This document shows, one piece after another, positions 25,235-37,700 of a DNA stretch of 64,000 bases. Below the pieces are notes generated by a model. The model worked only from the letters and a program-made list of their open reading frames with translations, was not told the origin of the DNA and ran no database searches. The DNA is taken from assembly GCA_963681505.1 (NCBI GenBank), contig OY811977.1, positions 5,201,223 through 5,265,222 of the forward strand, read 5' to 3'. Position numbers and translations under genes: made by a program. The DNA comes from Eunapius fragilis. Its lineage: Eukaryota; Porifera; Demospongiae; Spongillida; Spongillidae. Positions within the stretch are counted from its first letter, which is position 1. Each line of letters starts with the position of its first letter.

Positions 25235-26470
25235 TCAGGCACCTGATGACAGTATGAGGTGAACACATGACAATATGAGGTGAGCACATGACAGTATGAG
25301 GTGAGCACATGACAGCATGAGGTTAGCACATGATAACAACATGAGGTGAGCACATGACAGCATGAGGTGAGCACATGATGACAGCATGAGGTTAGCACAT
25401 GATGACAGCATGAGGTTAGCACATGATGACAGTATGAAGTTAGCACATGATGACAGTATGAGGTGAGCACATGACAGCATGAGGTTAGCACATGATGGTA
25501 GCACATGTCAGCATGAGGTGAGCACATGATAACAACATGAGGTGAGCACATGATGACAGCATGAGGTGAGCACATGATGACAGCATGAGGTTAGCACATG
25601 ATGACAGCATGAGGTTAGCACATGATGACAGTATGAGGTGAGCACATGACAGCATGAGGTTAGCACATGATGACAACATGAGGGTAGCACATGTCAGCAT
25701 GAGGTGAGCACATGATGGCAGCATGAGGTTAGCACATGATGACAGCATGAGGATAGCACATGATGACAGCATGAGGTGAGCACATGATGACAGTACGAGG
25801 TGAGCACATGACAGCATGAGGTTAGCACATGATGACAGTATGAGGTGAGATCATGACAGCATGAGGTGAGCACATGATGACAGCATGAGGTGAGCTCATG
25901 ACAGCATGAGGTTAGCACATGATGACAGTATGAGGTGAGCACATGACAGCATGAGGTTAGCACATAATGACAGTATGAGGTGAGCACATGACAGCATGAG
26001 GTGAGCACATGATGACAGCATGAGGTGAGCACATCATGTCAGCATGAGGTGAGCACATGACAGCATGAGGTGAGCACATGACAGCATGAGGTGAGCACAT
26101 GACAGCATGAGGTGAGCACATCATGTCAGCATGAGGTGAGCACATCATGTCAGCATGAGGTGAGCACATGACAGCATGAGGTGAGCACATGATGTCAGCA
26201 TGAGGTGAGCACATGACAGCATGAGGTGAGCACATTATGTCAGCATGAGGTGAGCACATGATGACAGCATGAGGAGAGCACATGATGTCAGCATGAGGTG
26301 AGCACATGATGACAGCATGAGATTAGCACATGACAGCATGAGGTTAGCACATGATGACAGCATGAGGTTAGCACATGATGTCAGCATGAGGTTAGCACAT
26401 GATGACAGCATGAGGTGAGCACATGATGACAGCATGAGGTGAGCACATGACAGCATGAGGTGAGCACATT
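25235..26470. repeat. 21/24-bp minisatellite array
   Basis: About fifty tandem copies of agcatgaggtgagcacatga, with or without an extra tga/tgtc triplet, so units alternate between 18, 21 and 24 bp. All lengths are multiples of three, which gives long open frames in several phases. The repetitive peptides (HVLTSCCH, MLSSCAHL) are by-products. Confidence 0.9.
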
Positions 26471-28693
26471 ATTATCAAGGAGGCCATTGTTCATGTGCAT
26501 CAGACTGTCAAACGGCATACGCTTGTCTCACCAATAACTCAGAACACACATATACATGCAATGTACCCAGAGCACCGATCCTGCATGCTTGATGCACAGA
26601 TTACATCATGACCAATGTAAAAGGAGCATTGAATCAGTGAATATACACACGTTGAACGTGTACACATATACATGCTCACATACACATGTATTTACTATTA
26701 CATACACATGTATACACACACACACACACACAACACACACACAATCACACACATATGCAGCATGTAGCCTGACCCTGGGCGTGTATACTGAGCTGGTTGC
26801 CACAGTTACAATCAGCCCATTTCAAAAGGTGACTTTTAAAAATTGATTATAATAGTATGTATGACAACCATAAATTATTTATATACATGGTACAACCCAG
26901 AAATATTACAAAACTACATTGGCTTACCTTTCAGTGGTCACTCCATCCAACGCGACGTCTACACAACTTGGGGCTTTTGGCTTCACACATATCACCACTG
27001 AAACTGTATACAAGTACCGGTAGACGAATCAAATTCAAATGTGCGTAATTCATAAACTAAGCTAGTATGTGTATACATACATTTTAGCCAGAACTCCGAC
27101 CAACCAGATATACGCTTTCCTTCCGCGATTTCTTTATTTGACACTTCGGAACACGTATATCCATCTTTCTTTTTAAATTTAAATTTAATGGCCCATTATT
27201 AATGGCCAATAGCTCAATTAACAACGAATTACGCCCTCGCTATGATGCGGTATAAAATTAGCATCACATGTATACAGTTATACACAATGTGTATAACTGT
27301 AACAATGATATACAGGCGGATATACAGGCGAGTATAACAATCCTTTTTACACTGCGGTTTTTTAATTAGTACATACTACCATTATACACAGTTATACACA
27401 ATTATATATATAACACATAACCCTGGCATACACACCGCCATTCCTGTCCTCCTCACTTATCTTACCCACCTGTTAAGCCATGCCATGCATCATTAATATC
27501 TTAGATACGTACCGACGCTTATAGTTCAAGTGGTAAACGTCCATAATGCTCTACGTTCGAATTCACATAGGAGGCATACAGCGGTTCAAATTATTCATAT
27601 CAAAGTTATACATGTAAGTTATTTAGATTTGAATGCGTTGCATAATTCATTGCGGTGTGCGTATACGTGATATTTCGAGAATACGCACAATGAATAATTG
27701 TCACCTAGGGATTCTTGAAATATACCAGGTGGATATTCGAAATATACACTACCCTTGGTATATTGATGGTATACGCGAAATATACGCAAAAATATACGCT
27801 AGCGTATACGAGGTTTTTTGCACAGTGACCGTTCCATGTGCTTAGCCATACTTCGGCCCACACGACACTAGCCGACAGCTCTTTGTGCATGGCAAGGTAA
27901 TAGTATCACTAATTAATACTCGATCGCACAGCTGAGCTTGCTAGAATATCGTGCGCTTTACAGTTACAGACGGACACAAGGAGCTCAGTTATCACAAAAG
28001 ACATCGGCGAAACTCTTTCCACTCTTCATGCTCAAGAAAAGCTTCAGAATCGCCAGTGCTCGTTGAAGGCATTCGAACCCCGCTATCGGGGAAGCAAAAC
28101 ACAGTGGGGAGGAGGTGAGGAGCATGGGGAGGAGGTGAGGGGAGCGAGTAGTGGATTGTGCATCTAATGACTCGTTGAGCTATTTTGTTAAACATTTCCG
28201 CTACTTTTGCTTGCTGTAATGTTTAATAGTACTAGTACGCAGCCAATGCAAATTGTGATCGAAGCTAGTAGCTTGAATTAATAAATGTGAACACAACCCA
28301 GTTGGGGTAAGGCCCCCTAGCTGGAGGTCTCAACTGATCATGTTTGTCCCCCCCCCCCCCCCCACCCAGGGGGGGAGGGGAGGGTGTTATGTCGGTCCCT
28401 TATGTGCACATTTCTTGCCCTCGGATTGTCCTGTTTCTAAACTGGTGCCATCACAAGTCCTGTTTATCCATATTTTTCTTTTCCCATTGCCTGTATTGTC
28501 TGTATGTCATAAATTTGTGCATTCAATGCAAGTATGTGTACCCAATTTTAAAACTCAGGTCAAAGTTAAATTCTGTCTGTCCCCCTGAATTCTATGTGGC
28601 AAGGTAGCCAGCCACACCAGCCCACTGTTTCATGTGAGCCACACCAGCCACCATGTGCTGGAAGTGAGGTAGATGTGAGTTTTTAAAAATCCG

Positions 28694-28885
28694 CTACAAC
28701 CACAAAAAGGTGGTTGTCATGGTGACCGCACCCCCACTCCCACCATGCATGCAAGTCAATGGCACCAGTGCGTACATGACCCTATCCCAATGACCACAAA
28801 GTTCACCAATGGTGCAAGCAAGCTTCTCTGCCACATGTCTCTGGGTATGTCTGCACACAACTTGTAAAACTCTCAGAGACTGCAT
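28694..28885 (-). other. Open frame kept in both foldback arms, function unknown
   Basis: A 63-codon frame (MQSLRVLQVVCRHTQRHV...) after an acceptor-like ttatttccatgcag is identical in protein sequence to the mirrored frame at 32721-32912 on the plus strand. Because the arms are nearly identical DNA, this does not prove selection. No family is recognised. Confidence 0.2.
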
Positions 28886-30155
28886 GGAAATAAGAATTTG
28901 TGTCGATGATGTGCATTAGTGAGCTGAGAATGTGTGCAAAATGTAAATGGATAAGAATTGATCATAAGAGATAAGCACACATACTACCACACATACACAC
29001 ACTCACAAAGTAATGCCCCCACTAAAAACTTTGTGCAAGACCCACTTGTTGCATCCATCCATCTTGATCATGAAGTTTTAAAGCAGATCTAGACAATCTG
29101 GTGACTGTTCCTTGTTGCCACAGGGTAGGTGTGTACATACAGCTTCTTTGTTACCAGGCATATATGGTGTAGAGTACGATGGATTGTCCAATTAGCAAAA
29201 CAGACAACAGGAGGCGGGGCAATTCTCTTGTGCACATGTGAGAACGGGGAACCCAAAACTAAGGCTGGTTCCCCAATGCTGAACAAACTTATGGGAATGA
29301 TCCCATAGTGATGGCATTGGGTTCCCCATCATAAACTCTATTCAGCACCACACCACCCAAGGAGTAAGAATTGTTTGCAACACATTTCCAAAGGATATTA
29401 CACACTACATTTCTGAAGAGCAATATTACCATCACATAGAGGATTTTTAGCCTTGCACTCTGAGCCTTGGGCTCTGAGCTGAACTGCAAAATTGCTTTGC
29501 ACTCATGTGCAAAGTGGACTGCATTACACGTAGGGCTCTATGTCAATAGCTCTTGTGAACGACCTACCAGGCCACCATCACGCACATGCAAAACACACAC
29601 ATACACACACACCACCATGCACCACATACATGCACTGACCCTTCAGAACCCACTTACAGCTTGAACGTAACATCTGACAGTCAGAAAACAGGATATCCTA
29701 ATAGCTTGTGTATGTGATGATGGTGAACATGTGTAGTAGAAATGTGTGAAGAGGGAGGTACAGTCGGCCATATCTCCTGTAAAGATCACCATGTAAAGAT
29801 CATCAGTAAGAACACATCCTTACTTTCCCTTCACCCCACAACCTTACTTTCCCTTCACCCCACACCCTCACCTTTCCCTCCACCTCAAACTCTCACCTTT
29901 TCCTTTTTGCCTCAGTACTCTTGGAATCATTCCACTGTCCAATCAGATGAAAGCATTACATTATAGCATACAGCAATCTACAATGGCATCCCCACCCTGC
30001 CATACACACACACACTTTGAATATATGCAGAGTTGATATTCATATACTGTTACAGTGCTACACTTCATCCACGTCAACTTCTTCTAGTACCAGCAGTGTG
30101 AAGGAAACAATCTGAAGGCAGAAGTGTGATATATATTTAATACGTATTGCGTGGG

Positions 30156-30354
30156 CGAACAACTTCATAGGCGTATCCCGATTATTCTATACATGTACTA
30201 TAGGCTGCCCTATATTTGGCTGAAACCAGGCTGTGCATGCAGCCATCGACATCGACGTCTCCCAATGTGGCAAGCACAGCCTGGTTTCAGCCAAATATAG
30301 GGCAGCCTATAGTACATGTATAGAATAATCGGGATACGCCTATGAAGTTGTTCG
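30156..30354. repeat. Perfect hairpin, 81-bp arms and 37-nt loop
   Basis: 30156-30236 and 30274-30354 are exact reverse complements (cgaacaacttcataggcgta at the outer edge, ccaggctgtgc at the inner). No mismatch was seen. Confidence 0.9.
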
Positions 30355-30732
30355 AATAATGAAAATGAAACAGCTGGTTGGTCATGGTTCAAAGCCTTTG
30401 TGGTTCAACAAACTCGTACACCTTTTTTTTTCCCCTTCAGAAATGGTTGGCGTGTCCGGCATGCAGAGGGACTATGAAATGCCGTACATGTAGGGGCCAA
30501 CCTTTTCATTTGAGCCATTTCAGCAATTGTAGTGACAAGTTTTTCTAATAACATCGACGGACCTCGTTTAGCAAATTAAAGGTACTGTACATGCCTGCAC
30601 GCACATGTATGTGTCCTTGGAGAAATTCTTATATGCATGGTGGCTTGAGGGTATGTAATGTATTGCAGTGTGCCAGCGTTCGAAGTATAGAAAATAGGCG
30701 GCGGATACAATTAGTGTGTAAACAAATAAGTA

Positions 30733-30990
30733 CTACACAGATGCCAAAAAAAAAAAGTAAATAAGAGTGATATAAAGTTTTGAAATTGCTAAATTAACAT
30801 CTGGAAGATGAACGATTAGCAACCCACTTGTCTGGACGCCATGATCTAGCAGCCAACTGTTTGTCTGAAGTGGCGCCGAACTTGGATACAAAGTCCAAGC
30901 TCCTCCATCAACTGTTTGCAGTACATATACTGTGGATGGCACAGCTTCAAACTCAAATACTATATCAATGGGTCCGAGGCCATTTAGTCA
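30733..30990 (-). other. Possible coding fragment, unknown product
   Basis: The minus strand reads NGLGPIDIVFEFEAVPSTVY then VLQTVDGGAWTLYPSSAP and LLIVHLPDVN without a stop. Composition looks like a folded beta-rich domain. No splice-consistent neighbour or family was recognised. It lies in the unpaired centre of the 19.7-34.1 kb foldback. Confidence 0.25.
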
Positions 30991-31297
30991 ATTAAGCGTT
31001 GTGAACCAATTGTGCATGGTCATAAACTGTATTGAGTCATGGCGTGACGAATTACATACGCAAAGTGTGTTCTCTGATATTGCAGATGCATTACTGCTAC
31101 CTTGTTAATTAGTTACAACGCCAACTATTGCCCATGATCAATGGCAGCAGTTGTGTTTGTAGGTGGAGGCACACACTAATAGTTGCTATGCACATTTACA
31201 CACAGTGTCACAGTTTGCTTGCATAAACAGAAGGAATGAGTGGCTGTGTGTATGTGTGTACAGATTTGCATTTGCAAATGTACCATGAAGGGGTGGT

Positions 31298-31299
<2 letters not shown>

Positions 31300-31330
<31 letters not shown>
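31300..31330. repeat. (TG)n microsatellite
   Basis: Short pure TG run, followed by TG-rich DNA to about 31360. Confidence 0.85.
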
Positions 31331-31333
<3 letters not shown>

Positions 31334-31649
31334 TGTGTATGTGTGTGTATGCAAGTGTGTTCGATATGGCTCACGTTTGGACTGTGGCTGCACCCTCTTA
31401 TCTATGCTGTTCATATTATTCTGCCAGCGTGCTTGAAAAAAAAAAATCCCTTCATTTGCGAATAGTTCATCCCACTCTGGCCCCTTCTCACGAATGAGAA
31501 CATCAGGAGAAGATGACTGCAGTGTTCCATGATGACCACACCCACCCAGGCCTATGGTGTGAAGAAATCGTCAAATAATCCGGTTATGATAAGCAGTTTG
31601 GCACATACATGCCAACGCTTTGCAAGGCAATTAATTTCTTTCAAACTCA

Positions 31650-32225
31650 AGCACAAGGAATGCTTCAGTTCATCCAGGATGGGTGGGTTGTTATAATTTG
31701 ACACTGTGGGTGCCAGGCAGTCACATAAGTAGAAAAAAGGGGTGCTGTATTGACGTATTTGGTTTTGCCTGATGGTCCACCTTTACCAGGTGCACATGAA
31801 TGCTAAACCCTCCCCCCCCCCCCCCCCTTTGTTAGTTTTAAGTTTGTTTACAAGTGATCAGTGATATGTAATATTTAGAGCTGTGATATGCATTGCCTAA
31901 CTAATGTGATGTGATGCAAAACGTTTGTAGGTAGTACATGTAGTGGCATGCAACCTCCAGTTGTTGCACAACAGGGGTGAATGATGCCTGCTCAACCTCA
32001 CAGATTTGACCTGTGCACAGTGCCATTCAGGAGCACTCTGGAAGAATTTCCAGAAGAATTTCTGTTGGTGGATCTGACTGGGAAAGAGGATATGTGTTAG
32101 TTAGGCAATGCATATCATACGTCAATAAGCACCCCTTTTTTCTACTTACGTGACTACCTGGCACCCACAGTGTCAGATTATAACAACTCATCCATCCTGG
32201 ATGAGCTGAAACATTCCAGGTACTT
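31650..32225. repeat. Inner inverted repeat of the second foldback
   Basis: The phrase around ctgtgggtgccaggcagtcac and agtagaaaaaaggggtgct (about 31655-31765) recurs inverted at about 32115-32225. Smaller partners, such as tatgcattgcctaact at about 31890 and 32095, lie inside. A poly-C tract sits at about 31808-31827. Confidence 0.7.
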
Positions 32226-34079
32226 CAGTTTCAAAGTGCTTGAATAAAAAATTCCTTGTTGGCACAGGGTAGCTGTGCACATGTTGCAATGGGGAACCAA
32301 ATGCCATCATTATGGGTCATTCCCACAAGTTGTTCAGCATTGGGGAATCAGCCTTAGTGTTGGGTTCCCCATTCTCACATGTGCACAAGAGAATTGCCCC
32401 GTCTCCTGTTGTCTGTTTTGCTAATTGGACAATCCATCGTACTCTACACCATACATGCCTGGTAACAAAGAAGCTGTATGTACACACCTACCCTGTGGCA
32501 ACAAGGAACAGTCACCAGATTGTCTAGATCTGCTTTAAAACTTCATGATCAAGATGGATGGATGCAACAAGTGGGTCTTGCACAAAGTTTTTAGTGGGGG
32601 CATTACTTTGTGAGTGTGTTAGTATGTGTGCTTATCTCTTATGATCAATTCTTATCCATTTACATTTTGCATACATTCTCAGCTCACTAATGCACATCAT
32701 CGACGCAAATTCTTATTTCCATGCAGTCTCTGAGAGTGTTACAAGTTGTGTGCAGACATACCCAGAGACATGTGGCAGAGAAACTTGCTTGCACCATTGG
32801 TGAACTTTGTGGTCATTGGGATAGGGTCATGTACGCACTGGTGCCATTGACTTGCATGCATGGTGGGAGTGGGGGTGCGGTCACCATGACAACCACCTTT
32901 TTGTGGTTGTAGCGGATTTTTAAAAACTCACATCTACCTCACTTCCAGCACATGGTGGCTGGTGTGGCTCACATGAAACAGTGGGCTGGTGTGGCTGGCT
33001 ACCTTGCCACATAGAATTCAGGGGGACAGACAGAATTTAACTTTCACCTGAGTTTTAAAATTGGGTACACATACTTGCATTGAATGCACAAATTTATGAC
33101 ATACAGACAATACAGGCAATGGGAAAAGGAAAATATGGATAAACAGGACTTGTGATGGCACCAGTTTAGAAACAGGACAATCCGAGGGCAAGAAATGTGC
33201 ACATAAGGGACCGACATAACACCCTCCCCTCCCCCCCTGGGTGGGGGGGGGGGGGGGGAGACAAACATGATCAGTTGAGACCTCCAGCTAGGGGGCCTTA
33301 CCCCAACTGGGTTGTGTTCACATTTATTAATTCAAGCTACTAGCTTCGATCACAATTTGCATTGGCTGCGTACTAGTACTATTAAACATTACAGCAAGCA
33401 AAAGTAGCGGAAATGTTTAACAAAGCTCCCTCACCTCCTCCCCACTGTGTTTTGCTTCCCCGATAGCGGGGTTCGAATGCCTTCAACGAGCACTGGCGAT
33501 TCTGAAGCTTTTCTTGAGCATGAAGAGTGGAAAGAGTTTCGCCGATGTCTTTTGTGATAACTGAGCTCCTTGTGTCCGTCTGTAACTGTAAAGCGCACGA
33601 TATTCTAGCAAGCTCAGCTGTGCGATCGAGTATTAATTAGTGATACTATTACCTTGCCAAGCACAAAGAGCTGTCGGCTAGTGTCGTGTGGGCCGAAGTA
33701 TGGCTAAGCACATGGAACGGTGTGGCGGCAGCTGCTATACTACTACGCACGCATAATCATGGCACTTAAGCTTGTAATATGCCCTCGTTCCCGGAGGGGA
33801 GTGTCCGGTGTCAACGCGTCGGTTCCATTCCACAGGGTCTGTGATCGTGAGAGGGAATAAATTGAAGAATTAAACAATGCCCGCACGAAGCATTTTTCAA
33901 AATTTCAATTTTTCAATTTTTAATTGAAATTTTGAAAATTTGAAAAAACCTCGCTAGATCAATTATTCCCGTAGTGAAAATTACAAATATCTACAAAAAT
34001 CGGCAATTAGTGCGTCAAAGTTGCAAATTCCAATAAATTGAACAATTGAGATATTGAGTGGCGGTTTCTTACACGGACC

Positions 34080-34798
34080 CCCCCCTCCCTTTCGTTCGTC
34101 TAATTATATATTCATAGTCGCGCAATATAGCGTACAGCTACCAAAAGTGTCCGCGCGAAGCGCGGGAGGGGGCATATCCCCCTCCCACCCTTTCGGTGAA
34201 CCACGCCCATTTCGCACTTAATTATAAATTTTCATTATTGGCACCCCCCCTTTCAAAATTCCTGGATCCGCCCCTGAAGAATTGTGTATACAATCGGCTG
34301 AACAAATCGGTTCGAAAAGAATTGTGACAGGTAAACATTAAAATTTCCTACCGATAGCTACCTTTTTCGAACCGATTTGTTCAGCCGATTGTACACACCT
34401 CGTGACCATTTCATTTTGGCCCATACTCACCTGTACATTTTGCCCACCAAATTTAAAAACATTGCCGGCGGAGCCCAGCAGGCAACTCAGGCAATTGCCT
34501 GGGTAGATTTTTGGGCTTAAAAATAAATAAATAAATAAATATACGTGTAATTCGCTATACGTACTATTAAAAAAACAACCTAGTTTCATGTATCAATTTC
34601 ATATACTTAAAAAGCTTCCGCGCTTCACGCGGGAAGGGGCACGTCCCCCTCCCGCTCCCCCCCCCCCCCCCCCCCCCCCCCCAACTTGGCACCCCCCTCT
34701 TGCCTGGGTTGAATTTTAGACCTTCCGCCGGCTCTGCAAAATGGCCGCCGAAATTGACGCCCACGGCTAACAGATAAACGTTCGCGCCGCAACTTTTC
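34080..34798. repeat. 5' flank of lectin cassette A with hAT-like end and small hairpin
   Basis: Homologous to 50360-50700 (inverted) and 55200-55680 (direct). It contains the terminus-like caggggcggatccagg in reverse orientation near 34262-34277. An imperfect hairpin built on cggctgaacaaatcggttcg spans about 34284-34398. Relative to the other copies, an insertion lies at about 34456-34732, bounded by gccggcggagc/gctccgccgg-like ends and holding a poly-C tract. Confidence 0.6.
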
Positions 34799-37700
34799 GG
34801 ATGTTACTAAAATGCGGAACGGAACGGAACTTTTGCGGAACGTTCCGTTCCGTTCCGCATACTAACATGCGGAACGACTATGCAGTTTTTTAAAAACCTA
34901 ATCCAACAACCCAGTATGGCATGCATGTGTGCCACATTGCTAATCTGAGGAACAGTGTGATCAAGGCATGCATGTGTATCACATTGGTAATCTGACGAAC
35001 TGTATCACAGTGGTGCCCTCTTGCTAACCTGCCAGATTAGCAAGAGGGCACCACTGTGATACAGTTCCTCGGATTAGCAACGTGACACACCTGTATGCCA
35101 TGATCACACTGTTCCTCAGATTAGCAAGAGGGCACCACTGTGATATAGTTCAACAGATTACCAATGTGACATACATGTATGCCATGATCATACTGTTCCT
35201 CAGATTAGCAAGAGGCCACCACTGTGATACAGTTCCTCAGATTAGCAATATGATACACATGTGTGCCATGATAACACTGTTCCTCAGATTAGCAAGAGGG
35301 CACCACTGTGATACTGCTCCTCGGATTAGCAACGTGACACACATGTATGCCATGATCACACTGTTCCTCAGATTAGCAAGAGGGCACCACTGTGATATAG
35401 TTCCTCAGATTACCAATGTGACATACATGTATGCCATGATCATACTGTTCCTCAGATTAGCAAGAGGCCACTACTGTGATACTGTTCCTCAGATTAACAA
35501 TATGATACACATGTATGCCATGATAACACTGTTTCTCAGATTAGCAAGAGGGCACCACTGTGATACTGTTCCTCGGATTACCAACGTGACACACATGTAT
35601 GCCATGATCATACTGTTCCTCAGATTAGCAAGAGGGCATAACTGTGATACTGTTCCTCAGATTAGCAACGTGATACATATGTATGCCATGATCATACTGT
35701 TCCTCAGATTAGCAAGAGGGCACCATTGTGATACTGTTCCTCGGATTAGCAATGTGACACACATGTATGCCATGATCGCACTGTTCTTCAGATTAGCAAG
35801 AGGGCACCACTGTGATACTGTTCCTCGGATTAGCAACGTGCATGATACACATGTATGCCATGATCATACTGTTCTCCAGATTAGCAAGAGGGCACCACTG
35901 TGATATAGTTCCTCAGATTAGCAACGTGATACACATGTATGCCATGATCATACTGTTCTCCAGATTAGCAAGAGGGCACCACTGTGATACTGTTCCTCAG
36001 ATTAGCAATGTGACACACATGTATGCCATGATCATACTGTTCCTCAGGTTAGCAAGAGGGCACCACTGTGATATAGTTCCTCAGATTACCAATGTGACAT
36101 ACATGTATGCCATGATCATACTGTTCCTCAGATTAGCAAGAGGCCACTACTGTGATACTGTTTCTCAGATTAACAATATGATACACCTGTATGCCATGAT
36201 AACACTGTTCCTCATATTAGCAAGAGGCCACAACTGTGATACTGTTCCTCAGATTAGCATTATGATACACATGTATGCCATGATAACACTGTTCCTCAGA
36301 TTAGCAAGAGGGCACCACTGTGATACTGTTCCTCGGATTAGCAACGTGATACACATGTGATAACACTGTTCCTCAGATTAGCAAGAGGCCACCACTGTGA
36401 TACTGTTCCTCGGATTAGCAATATGATACACATGTATGCCATGATCATACTGTTCCTCAGATTAGCAAGAGGCCACCACTGTGAGACTGTTCCTCAGATT
36501 AGCAAGAGGCCACCACTGTGATACTGTTCCTCGGATTAGCAATATGATACATATGTATGCCATGATCATACTGTTCCTTAGATTAGCAAGAGGCCACCAC
36601 TGTGATACCGTTCTTCAGATTAGCAACGTAATACACATGTATGCTATGATAACACTGTTCCTCAGATTAGCAAGAGGCCACCACTGTGATACTGCTCCTC
36701 AGATTAGCAATATGATACACATGTATGCCATGATAACACTGTTCCTCATATTAGCAAGAGGCCACCACTGTGATACTGTTCCTCAGATTAGCAATATGAT
36801 ACACATGTATGCCATGATAACACTGTTCCTCAGATTAGCAAGTGGGCACCACTGTGATACTGTTCCTCGGATTAGCAATGTGACACACATGTATGCCATG
36901 ATCACACTGTTCCTCAGATTAGTGTAATGCGAGGCATGGCTTCCGCAGACAAGGGTGACAAGTGCAATCAAAATCATTCCGCATGCATGTACACAAGGTT
37001 TTTATACAAGGAGTGCAGAACACTGCGCAAGCGCAGCAATACACGACAAATGGAGTCCATTACAATAGCAAGAGGGCACCACTGTGATACTGTTCCTCAG
37101 ATTAGCAACGTGATATACATGTATGCCATGATCATACTGTTCCTCAGATTAGCAAGAGGGCACCACTGTGATACTGTCCCTCGGATTAGCAACGCGACAC
37201 ACATGCATGCCATGATCACACTGTTCCTCCATGGAACAGTGTGATCATGGCATTCATGTGTGTCACGTTGCTAATCTGAGGAACAATGTGATCATGGCAT
37301 ACATGTGTATCACATTGCTAATCCGAGGAACAGTATCACAGTGGTGCCCTCTTGCTAATCTAAGGAACAGTGTGATCATGGTATACATGTGTATCACATT
37401 GCTAATCCGAGGACCTGTTTCAGAGTAGTGCCCTCTTGCTAATCTGAGGAACAGTATGATCATGGCATACATGTGTATCACATTGCTAATCCGAGGAACT
37501 CTATCACAGTGGTGCCCTCTTGCAAATCTGAGGAACAATATGATCATGGCATACATGTGTGTCACGTTGCTAATCCGAGGAACTGTATCACAGTGGTGCC
37601 CTCTTGGTAATCTGAGGAGCAGTATGATCATGGCATATGTGAATCACATTGTTAATCCGAGGAACAGTATGATAATGGCATACATCTGTGTCACGTTGCT

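Larger units (their letters stand above)
20090..27827. mobile_element. 7.7-kb CACTA-like (EnSpm-type) insertion, ACC target duplication
   Basis: The left end CACTGTGCAAAAAA (20090-20103) and right end TTTTTTGCACAGTG (27814-27827) are perfect inverted repeats. They are flanked by ACC at 20087-20089 and 27828-27830. The paralogous foldback arm has one uninterrupted copy of this site (ggt at 33719-33721 within ggaacggtgtggcggc). Both subterminal regions are rich in gcgtatatttcg words in both orientations. CACTN termini with a 3-bp duplication fit the CACTA/EnSpm superfamily by established criteria. No transposase frame is visible, so it is probably non-autonomous. The interior is filled with minisatellites and gene debris. 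Confidence 0.8.
19729..34079. mobile_element. Second giant foldback element, arms of about 1.8 kb, with a nested insertion
   Basis: The outer end GGTCCGTGTAAGAAACCGCC on the left is reverse-complemented at the right end (about 34060-34079). The left arm is 19729-20089 plus 27831 to about 29325. The right arm is about 32300-34079. The match runs through cgttcccggaggggagtgtc, the poly-C block near 28350/33245 and the phrase gagaacggggaacccaa. The 7.7-kb gap in the left arm is a later insertion. No intact protein gene is visible in the arms or centre. Confidence 0.75.

Noticed and set aside
25075..26456. Repetitive Cys/His/Ser-rich frames (HVLTSCCH, MLSSCAHL)
   Set aside because: By-products of a minisatellite with triplet-length units; open in several frames at once.
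27512..27575. tRNA-like stretch with A-box-like tagttcaagtgg and B-box-like gttcgaattc
   Set aside because: The spacing between boxes is about 21 nt, too short for a cloverleaf, and no acceptor stem pairs. At most a tRNA or SINE relic.
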